From Gammaproteobacteria bacterium (GTDB lineage Bacteria > Pseudomonadota > Gammaproteobacteria > Tenderiales > Tenderiaceae), in NCBI GenBank assembly GCA_024276775.1, contig JAJRWO010000249.1, positions 1 through 9,865 of the forward strand: DNA of 9,865 nucleotides, given 5' to 3'. The position numbers and the translations under genes are program-made. Positions 1 to 5,416 of this stretch are shown one piece after another. The notes under the pieces are model-generated. The model had not been told where the DNA came from. It was given only the letters and a program-made list of their open reading frames with translations, and searched no databases. The stretch's first letter is position 1. Each line of letters begins with the position of its first letter.

Positions 1-405
1 AGCCTTGGGCTCTGTTTCACCGCCATTAACAGACAACTGCCAGCCTTGATTTTCACCTTGATAGCGGGACATCACTTTTAACCGCGACACCGAAGCAATA
101 CTTGGCAAGGCCTCACCACGAAAACCGAGACTGGTAAGGTGGCTCAAATCATCAAAATTGGCAATCTTACTCGTGGCATGGCGACTCAAGGCCAGGTTCA
201 AATCATCATGGTGAATTCCGCTGCCGCTATCGCGGATGCGAATCAGGGCAATGCCGCCCTTTTCTATTTCCAAATCTACTTGGACGGCACCCGCATCAAG
301 GCTATTTTCAATCAGTTCTTTAACAACTGATGAAGGACGCTCAACCACTTCACCAGCAGCAATCTGGTTAGCAAGATTCGTAGAAAGGAGATGGACACGC
401 TTCAC
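1..405 (-). CDS. mutL: DNA mismatch repair protein MutL, N-terminal part (cut by window edge)
   Basis: MutL is the ATP-driven mediator of methyl-directed mismatch repair, linking MutS at a mismatch to the downstream nuclease and helicase. The 135 visible codons cover the GHKL ATPase start. LANQIAAGEVVERPSSVVKEL leads into motif I with catalytic Glu30 and Mg-binding Asn34 (ELIENSLDAGA), motif II is DSGSGI (Asp59, Gly61, Gly63), RHATSK lies at 75-80, and motif III is GFRGEAL (94-100). The start is a GTG at 405-403, giving a VKRVHLLSTN leader whose length matches family N-termini; a GGA sits about 7 bases upstream. An in-frame TTG four codons earlier is a less likely alternative. The gene lies 66 bp after amiB on the same strand, the usual gammaproteobacterial order, so co-transcription is likely. 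The C-terminal dimerisation domain lies outside the window. The DSG in motif II replaces the more common DNG. Confidence 0.95.
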   Translation of the reverse strand, partial: MKRVHLLSTNLANQIAAGEVVERPSSVVKELIENSLDAGAVQVDLEIEKGGIALIRIRDSGSGIHHDDLNLALSRHATSKIANFDDLSHLTSLGFRGEALPSIASVSRLKVMSRYQGENQGWQLSVNGGETEPKA

Positions 406-439
406 AAAAATTTCCAATCCGGCAAAAAAATCAAGCCTG

Positions 440-445
440 ATTATA
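440..445 (-). promoter_or_regulatory. Possible -10 element for mutL in the amiB-mutL gap
   Basis: A perfect TATAAT hexamer on the minus strand lies 35-40 bases upstream of the mutL GTG and within the amiB-mutL spacer. No hexamer resembling TTGACA sits 16-18 bases upstream and there is no TGn extension, so this is at best a weak secondary promoter supplementing read-through from amiB. Confidence 0.25.
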
Positions 446-471
446 CGTGAAAGTGAGTCGACTGAGGGGCT

Positions 472-1869
472 TTAACTATCCCGAGTTGGGATCTGTAGAA
501 CCTGACCAATTCGAAGCCGGTCTGATTTAAGGCGATTGGCCACACGCAAAGTCTTAAGGCTGATATGATACCGCGACGCAATGGTTGAGAGTGTTTCACC
601 ACGCTCAATCACATGCTCAAGCGCCGTCATACGGCTGCTCGACGGAGGGTTGGCAACAAAATAACCGCGAATACCTGACATCATCGCCTCAGCAAGTTTT
701 TGCTGATAGCGACTGGAACGCAAATTCCGCTCTTCTGCAGGATTTGAGATAAATGCCGTTTCAACTAAAATGGAGGGGATATCGGGGGACTTCAGCACGG
801 CAAAACTGGCCTGCTGCACAGTTGCTTTGTGCATTCTGGCAACGCTCTTAAGCCCGCTGATCATTTTACTGCCCGCTTCAAGACTGTCTTCAATGGTAGC
901 GCTCTGCGACAGATCCAGCAGTACTGAGGCCAGCATATCGTCCTTATCATCCAAACTGACCCCGCCCACCAGATCGGAGGCATTTTCACGATTCGCCAAT
1001 AACCTGGCGGCCTCACTGGTGGCCCCCCTCTGGGACAGCACATAAACAGACGCTCCTTTGGCACGTTTATCCGAAAAGGCATCGGCATGAATCGAAATAA
1101 AGAAGTCTGCCTTGTGCCTGCGTGCCTTTTCCTTGCGGTCAGCCAGCTTGATAAATGTATCGTCATTACGAATCATCAATGGCCGCATACCCTTTTCTTT
1201 TATGATCAGCTTTTCCAGTTTACGAGCGATAGCCAGTACCACATCTTTTTCATATGTGCCCTTGTGCCCCTCGGCACCGGGGTCTATGCCGCCATGGCCC
1301 GCATCAATGGCAATAATAATGTTGCGCTGTTGCTTAACAGGCAGCTGTTTTTTCTTAGCGGTGAGGACCACAGGCTTTTTCAGTGGAGCCAGACTCATAA
1401 CAGGCGCCGGTTTTAGCGCTGCTGCCGTGGTTATCCGTTGAACAGATTTGGACGGCTTACCCATCAACTCAACAACCAATCGGTGGCCTTTACCAGCCGC
1501 AGGTTTTAGTAGATAAACCTTGCCTTTAGGCGGCTGTTTCAGCTCAATGACGATGCGCAGGTCATTGCCATTACGAATACCGGAGCGAATTCTCTTAATA
1601 GCGGTGTTGGCGAAATTGAGTTTAGGTTGATGACCTATACTAGCGACATCAATCAAATCAACAACCAAGCGGTCAGGCTTGGAAAGAGAGAAGTATTTAT
1701 ACTTCAGCGGGCCACTCAGATCTAACACCAGCTTGGTCTGAGCATCATGTTGACCAACACGCAAGGTGTTGTATTTAAAAGTATTAGCAGCCCAACTGGC
1801 GCTTGCAGGCAGCAAGCAGAACAGCAGCAGGCAGATTATTTGCCGCATTACACGATTCATTATTGTCAT
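472..1869 (-). CDS. amiB: Periplasmic N-acetylmuramoyl-L-alanine amidase with AMIN and LysM domains
   Basis: Zinc amidase that cuts the bond between N-acetylmuramic acid and the stem peptide, splitting septal peptidoglycan during cell separation. The 465-residue protein has a signal peptide (about 1-27, cleavage near SASWA), an AMIN targeting domain (about 30-135), a basic/proline linker (about 140-181), the Amidase_3 domain (183-403) and one C-terminal LysM (419-461). Predicted zinc ligands are His192 (DAGHGG), Glu207 (TYEKD) and His261 (SIHAD), with catalytic Glu370 (LVETAF). The acidic insert at about 296-340 is where family members carry the autoinhibitory helix relieved by EnvC/NlpD-type activators. 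The start chosen is the ATG at 1869, preceded by GAGG four bases upstream. The ATG at 1860 (MNRVMRQ) is a close alternative, and a TTG at 1899 would add ten residues ahead of the signal peptide. It is followed by mutL. In many gammaproteobacteria tsaE precedes it, but no tsaE is present here. Confidence 0.95.
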   Translation of the reverse strand: MTIMNRVMRQIICLLLFCLLPASASWAANTFKYNTLRVGQHDAQTKLVLDLSGPLKYKYFSLSKPDRLVVDLIDVASIGHQPKLNFANTAIKRIRSGIRNGNDLRIVIELKQPPKGKVYLLKPAAGKGHRLVVELMGKPSKSVQRITTAAALKPAPVMSLAPLKKPVVLTAKKKQLPVKQQRNIIIAIDAGHGGIDPGAEGHKGTYEKDVVLAIARKLEKLIIKEKGMRPLMIRNDDTFIKLADRKEKARRHKADFFISIHADAFSDKRAKGASVYVLSQRGATSEAARLLANRENASDLVGGVSLDDKDDMLASVLLDLSQSATIEDSLEAGSKMISGLKSVARMHKATVQQASFAVLKSPDIPSILVETAFISNPAEERNLRSSRYQQKLAEAMMSGIRGYFVANPPSSSRMTALEHVIERGETLSTIASRYHISLKTLRVANRLKSDRLRIGQVLQIPTRDS

Positions 1870-2138
1870 TTTTCCTCGAGGCACCAGAGTATTCCTCAAA
1901 AATCATTTTTGTTTTCTCATATTTTCCATGAAGATACAACATCTTTCTAGAAAAAAGACCCGTTAACTCACCTTTACCCTTGTTTTTTTCGTCAACAAGC
2001 AAAAAACCTTTAACCTAAATTTTGTAAACACCATCACCCACAGGGTTTAGGTGGCGAATGAAACACCGATACTTCATAGGGTGAGGGCTTTGCTTTAGCC
2101 TGAAAAAGTTAAACCGTAAAACGCGACACAGAGGTCTG
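1870..2138. other. Non-coding stretch upstream of amiB
   Basis: About 270 bases between amiB and the small ORF. The half nearer amiB is A/T-rich with poly-T and poly-A runs that form overlapping weak inverted repeats (for example CTTGTT at 1979-1984 with AACAAG at 1994-1999). I see no convincing sigma-70 promoter for amiB: TTTACA and TTGACG hexamers occur on the minus strand but lack a -10 at proper spacing. A minus-strand frame across 1784-2002 overlaps the amiB signal-peptide region and was not accepted as a gene. Confidence 0.5.
2013..2052. repeat. 7-bp inverted repeat, possible weak terminator structure
   Basis: ACCTAAA at 2013-2019 is inverted as TTTAGGT at 2046-2052 with a 26-base interior. 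On the minus strand the second arm is followed within about 6 bases by T6. It could end transcription of the small upstream ORF, but the loop is long and the stem A/T-rich, so this is a weak call. Confidence 0.25.
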
Positions 2139-2318
2139 TCATTCAGTAAACAACTGGGGCGCCGCAGAGGAGACCTCGTTCAATGTAATCGCCACATGCG
2201 CATCACTAACCCCCAACTCGTCTTTACCTTCTGTAAGACGCAGGCTCAAGTCATTATTGTCAGCGATCTGATGAAACCTGGTTAAGCCCCCCCCCTGCAC
2301 GACCTGAGAATTCGTCAT
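2139..2318 (-). CDS. Small hypothetical ORF (59 aa) with a G9 homopolymer near its start
   Basis: An uninterrupted ATG-to-TGA frame of 59 residues, not recognised as any known family. It begins MTNSQVVQGGGLTRF and ends NEVSSAAPQLFTE. It is hydrophilic and rather acidic, with no signal peptide or membrane segment and no cysteine. Codon choice resembles the neighbouring genes and there are no very rare codon clusters, which mildly favours coding. Against this, no good ribosome-binding site is present: the nearest AGGA lies about 14 bases upstream of the ATG, and a stop immediately precedes the start so no longer form exists. Codons 8-11 read through a run of nine G. Losing one G would stop translation after 11 residues and gaining one after 19, so the frame depends on exact tract length. 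It sits between the clpB terminator and amiB, on their strand. It may be a real small protein, a remnant, or chance. Confidence 0.35.
   Translation of the reverse strand: MTNSQVVQGGGLTRFHQIADNNDLSLRLTEGKDELGVSDAHVAITLNEVSSAAPQLFTE
2287..2295. repeat. C9 homopolymer (G9 on the minus strand)
   Basis: Nine consecutive C on the plus strand, the only single-base G/C run of this length in the window. It falls inside codons 8-11 of the minus-strand small ORF. Mononucleotide tracts of this length are prone to slippage in replication and also to sequencing error. Confidence 0.9.
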
Positions 2319-2355
2319 TTAAGGAATAAAAGTCCTACCACTTTCATTCCCAGGT

Positions 2356-2418
2356 CAATAACATTTATCGGACATACCCATAAATAATTTAGGCTATTAA
2401 GATGTTATTGTCTGACAA
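2356..2418. repeat. Nested inverted repeats between clpB terminator and the small ORF
   Basis: CAATAACAT (2356-2364) is repeated inverted as ATGTTATTG (2402-2410) across a 37-base A/T-rich interior. The second arm overlaps a compact dyad TTGTC-T-GACAA (2408-2418). The structure lies upstream of the small ORF start at 2318 and just downstream of the clpB terminator. It could be a protein-binding region or a folded leader, but no -10/-35 pair is convincing here. Confidence 0.4.
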
Positions 2419-2432
2419 AATGGATACAACAA

Positions 2433-2454
2433 AAGCCCCGCGAATGCGGGGCTT
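2433..2454 (-). terminator. Rho-independent terminator of clpB
   Basis: A 9-bp perfect stem (AAGCCCCGC pairing with GCGGGGCTT) closes a GAAT/ATTC tetraloop about 20 bases past the clpB stop codon. On the minus strand it is followed by TTTTGTTG (the last two stem bases plus the tail), giving the expected U-rich run. On the plus strand the stem is followed by G-A5, so it acts in the clpB direction. Confidence 0.85.
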
Positions 2455-2475
2455 GAAAAACAACCGTACCGTGAC

Positions 2476-5079
2476 TTATGCCACAGAGGCCACAGGTTTG
2501 TCCGCTGAACCTGTGAAGGAAAAAACCCCCTCCACCCAATCAACCTCGATAACATCATCGGCCTGAAATTTGCCTGCCAGGATTTCCTGTGCCAATGGGT
2601 TCTCTAGCAGCTGTTGGATGGCACGCTTCAGGGGCCTTGCACCATAAACGGGATCAAACCCTGCCTCGCCCAATTTATCCAGCGCGGCGGTTGTCAGTGT
2701 CAGTCCAATCTCACGCTCGGCCAAACGTTGGCGCAGATGGTCAATCTGAATATCAGCAATACGGCGAATCTGAGCCCGTTGCAACGGATGAAACACCACC
2801 ACATCGTCGATACGATTAATGAACTCGGGGCGAAAGTGCTGGCCAACAACGGTCATCACTGCGGCCTTCATTTGATCATAGTGCTCTTCCCCCGCAAGCG
2901 TTTGGATTACATCGGAGCCTAGGTTGGAGGTCATGATGATGACCGTATTCCGAAAATCCACCGTGCGGCCATGACCATCAGTAAGTCGGCCATCATCCAG
3001 CACTTGCAACAGAATATTAAAGACATCCGGGTGGGCCTTTTCCACCTCATCCATCAAAATCACGGAATACGGTTTGCGGCGTACAAGCTCGGTGAGATAC
3101 CCCCCCTCTTCATAACCGACATAGCCAGGTGGCGCACCAATCAGGCGAGCCACTGAATGTTTCTCCATAAATTCAGACATATCAATGCGGATCATGGCGT
3201 CTTCTGTGTCAAACAAAAAATCTGCCAACGCCTTGGTCAGCTCAGTTTTGCCAACACCGGTTGGGCCTAGAAACAGAAATGAACCATTGGGTCGTTTGGG
3301 ATCGGAAAGACCCGCTCGGGAACGACGTATAGCATCCGACACCGCCTTGACGGCTTCGCTTTGACCCACCACACGCTGTTGCAACTCTTCTTCCATGCGC
3401 AGCAGTTTTTCCCGTTCGCCTTCCAACATCTTGGCGACAGGAATCCCGGTCCATTTCGACACCACCTCGGCAATCTCTTCTTCGGTGACATGATTACGCA
3501 GCAAGGTGGTCTTGTGTATGTCATCATCACTGGCCATCTGCAAGGATTTTTCCAGGTCGGGAATACGACCATATTGCAGCTCGGACATGCGTGCCAGATC
3601 ACCGGCGCGACGTGCAGTCTCCATATCATTGCGAGCCCGCTCCAGCTCTTCCTTGATATGCTGTGTCCCCATCAGCACAGATTTTTCTGCCTTCCACACC
3701 TCTTCAAAGTCGGCATACTCGCGCTCAAGCTTGCCAATTTCATCTTCCAGCGCATGAAGGCGTTTTTTCGAGGCCTCGTCGGTCTCTTTATTGAGTGCTT
3801 CACGTTCCATCTTCAGTTGGATTAAACGCCGATCAAGCTTGTCCATATCTTCAGGCATGGAGTCAATTTCCATGCGAATCCGCGACGCCGCTTCATCAAT
3901 TAAATCAATGGCCTTATCGGGCAATTGCCGGTCAGTAATATAGCGATTCGACAAGGTAACCGCCGCGATAATAGCCGGATCGGTAATATCAACACCGTGA
4001 TGCACTTCGTAGCGTTGTTTCAAGCCACGCAGGATGGCAACAGTCGCCTCAACGGTGGGTTCATCCACCAACACTTTTTGAAAACGGCGTTCAAGCGCGG
4101 CATCTTTTTCCACGTTTTCACGATACTCATTCAGGGTAGTGGCTCCCACACAGTGAAGCTCGCCCCGCGCCAAAGCAGGTTTAAGCATGTTACCCGCATC
4201 CATGGCTCCCTCTGCTTTACCCGCCCCCACCATGGTATGAATTTCATCAATAAACAGGATGATTTGGCCTTCTTGTTTGCTTAAATCATTGAGCACGGCC
4301 TTAAGACGTTCTTCAAATTCACCCCGAAACTTGGCGCCGGCAATCAAGGCACCCATATCAAGTGACAACACTCGTTTGCCTTTGATGCCTTCAGGCACTT
4401 CACCATTAACGATGCGCTGTGCCAGTCCCTCAACGATCGCGGTCTTACCAACACCGGGTTCACCAATCAAAACAGGGTTGTTTTTGGTGCGGCGCTGCAG
4501 TACTTGAATGGTGCGACGGATTTCATCATCACGACCAATCACCGGATCAAGCTTGCCCTGCTCGGCACGCTCGGTAAGGTCAATGGTGTATTTTTCCAGA
4601 GCCTGACGCTGCTCTTCAGCATTGGGGTCATTAATCGTCTGGCCACCTCGCACATCATCTATCGCCTTTTCAATCGCTGTCTGACTCGCACCCGCTTTTT
4701 TAAAAATTTCGCCAATCGAGCCTTTATCAGACACACAGGCCAATACAAACAATTCACTGGCGATATACTCATCTTTGCGCTGCTGCGCCAGCTTATCGGT
4801 CACATTGAGAATACGTGTCAGATCATTGTTGACACGCACATCCCCGGCAGTCCCTTCAACCTGGGCCAGGTGATCCAAAGCATCACCCAGCGATGAACGC
4901 AAACTGTGCACATTGACAGCCGCAAGTGTCAGTAACTGCCGCACCGTACCCCCCTGCTGATCCAACATCGCCAGCATCACATGCAAGGGTTCAATAAACT
5001 GATGATCACGCCCCACCGCCAAACTCTGCGCATCAGCGAGGGCAGTTTGAAACTTACTTGTTAACTTATCCATTCTCAT
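2476..5079 (-). CDS. clpB: ATP-dependent protein disaggregase ClpB (Hsp100)
   Basis: ClpB is a hexameric AAA+ machine that, with DnaK/DnaJ/GrpE, pulls polypeptides out of aggregates in the cytoplasm after heat stress. At 867 residues it is close to the E. coli length. Regions in order: N-terminal Clp_N repeat domain (1-145); first ATPase domain with Walker A GEPGVGKT (206-213), Walker B FIDE (276-279), and Arg331/Arg332 fingers; coiled-coil middle domain (about 410-525) with the DLARMSELQYG motif (494-504); second ATPase domain with Walker A GPTGVGKT (605-612), Walker B ILMDE (674-678) and pore loop GYVG (652-655, Tyr653). Pore loop 1 has Phe251 where E. coli has Tyr. The start is the ATG at 5079 (MRMDKLT), 8 bases after an AGGAG. 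A second ATG two codons later is possible. It is monocistronic: sigma-32 promoter upstream and a strong terminator downstream. It lacks the C-terminal features of ClpA/ClpC, so assignment is firm. Confidence 0.98.
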   Translation of the reverse strand: MRMDKLTSKFQTALADAQSLAVGRDHQFIEPLHVMLAMLDQQGGTVRQLLTLAAVNVHSLRSSLGDALDHLAQVEGTAGDVRVNNDLTRILNVTDKLAQQRKDEYIASELFVLACVSDKGSIGEIFKKAGASQTAIEKAIDDVRGGQTINDPNAEEQRQALEKYTIDLTERAEQGKLDPVIGRDDEIRRTIQVLQRRTKNNPVLIGEPGVGKTAIVEGLAQRIVNGEVPEGIKGKRVLSLDMGALIAGAKFRGEFEERLKAVLNDLSKQEGQIILFIDEIHTMVGAGKAEGAMDAGNMLKPALARGELHCVGATTLNEYRENVEKDAALERRFQKVLVDEPTVEATVAILRGLKQRYEVHHGVDITDPAIIAAVTLSNRYITDRQLPDKAIDLIDEAASRIRMEIDSMPEDMDKLDRRLIQLKMEREALNKETDEASKKRLHALEDEIGKLEREYADFEEVWKAEKSVLMGTQHIKEELERARNDMETARRAGDLARMSELQYGRIPDLEKSLQMASDDDIHKTTLLRNHVTEEEIAEVVSKWTGIPVAKMLEGEREKLLRMEEELQQRVVGQSEAVKAVSDAIRRSRAGLSDPKRPNGSFLFLGPTGVGKTELTKALADFLFDTEDAMIRIDMSEFMEKHSVARLIGAPPGYVGYEEGGYLTELVRRKPYSVILMDEVEKAHPDVFNILLQVLDDGRLTDGHGRTVDFRNTVIIMTSNLGSDVIQTLAGEEHYDQMKAAVMTVVGQHFRPEFINRIDDVVVFHPLQRAQIRRIADIQIDHLRQRLAEREIGLTLTTAALDKLGEAGFDPVYGARPLKRAIQQLLENPLAQEILAGKFQADDVIEVDWVEGVFSFTGSADKPVASVA

Positions 5080-5122
5080 TTATATTTCTCCTCGTGTGAT
5101 ACCACACATTAATCTATTCAAG

Positions 5123-5150
5123 AAATAGGGTCGAAGCCCCACATTTCAAG
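5123..5150 (-). promoter_or_regulatory. Sigma-32 (RpoH) heat-shock promoter of clpB
   Basis: On the minus strand, CTTGAAA (5150-5144), a 13-base spacer, then CCCTATTT (5130-5123). This matches the RpoH consensus CTTGAAA-N13/14-CCCCATnT in all -35 positions and 7 of the 8 -10 positions, counting the unspecified base. Transcription would start near 5117, leaving about a 40-base leader to the clpB ATG. ClpB is a classical RpoH-regulon member. Confidence 0.9.
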
Positions 5151-5155
5151 CCTTT

Positions 5156-5187
5156 GCAAGCAAAACAATTTTTTAATCGTTGCTTGC
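5156..5187. repeat. 8-bp inverted repeat GCAAGCAA-N16-TTGCTTGC
   Basis: Two perfect 8-bp arms (5156-5163 and 5180-5187) with a 16-base A/T-rich interior, beginning 6 bases upstream of the clpB -35 element. The arm geometry (half-sites about two helical turns apart, centre to centre) suits a dimeric regulator. It is not followed by a T run suitable for termination. No known regulator is assigned. Confidence 0.5.
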
Positions 5188-5245
5188 TGTCTCTGGATTT
5201 TCAGGCTGAGCGGCAGTCACTCACAGTAGGTGCTCTAGGCGAGGC

Positions 5246-5255
5246 GCAACGTTGC
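5246..5255. promoter_or_regulatory. 10-bp palindrome GCAACGTTGC upstream of the rightward promoter
   Basis: Perfect dyad centred about 55 bases before the predicted start point of the rightward transcript and 15 bases upstream of its -35 hexamer, a position typical of an activator site. It may equally be chance. No regulator is assigned. Confidence 0.3.
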
Positions 5256-5269
5256 AGACATGCTGGATC

Positions 5270-5298
5270 TTGACTATTGACAATATTTTTTGTATAAC
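5270..5298 (+). promoter_or_regulatory. Sigma-70 promoter for the beta-helix surface protein gene
   Basis: TTGACT (5270-5275), an exact 17-base spacer, then TATAAC (5293-5298); each hexamer is one base from consensus. Start point predicted near 5305, giving a leader of about 110 bases. A second TTGACA at 5278-5283 has no -10 at proper spacing. A 7-bp inverted repeat (AATATTT 5282-5288, AAATATT 5308-5314) brackets the -10. Confidence 0.65.
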
Positions 5299-5416
5299 AA
5301 ATGTGATAAATATTACTTGGATCATGCTGACAGAGTGCGAGTATTTGCAAGATTTAGGTGTTGTACGTTTTAGCGTTAGTTTAGTTGCGCGATTCCGCAA
5401 GTAAAGGTCAGCACAC

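Larger units (their letters stand above)
5080..5416. other. Divergent control region between clpB and the beta-helix protein gene
   Basis: A 337-base stretch without a credible gene. From left to right it holds the clpB ribosome-binding site (AGGAG about 8 bases before the ATG), the clpB heat-shock promoter, an 8-bp inverted repeat, a 10-bp palindrome, a rightward sigma-70 promoter and a leader of about 110 bases for the gene at 5417. A weak 5-bp hairpin (TTGCG/CGCAA) sits just ahead of the AAAGG that precedes that start. The minus-strand frame across 5221-5484 has no supporting signals. Confidence 0.7.

Noticed and set aside
139..475. Two plus-strand frames opposite the mutL start
   Set aside because: They are the complement of the conserved MutL ATPase motifs and the amiB-mutL gap, with no family match of their own.
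1784..2002. 72-codon minus-strand frame with Lys/Glu-rich composition in front of amiB
   Set aside because: It overlaps the well-supported amiB signal-peptide region in another frame, starts at TTG without a Shine-Dalgarno sequence, and its 3' third is a shadow of amiB.
2589..4896. Several plus-strand frames of 60-154 codons within clpB
   Set aside because: They lie opposite a highly conserved clpB sequence and have low-complexity or unrecognisable products; they are antisense shadows.
5301..5315. TGTGA half-site downstream of the -10 of the rightward promoter, considered as a CRP site
   Set aside because: The second half-site TCACA is missing at the required spacing.
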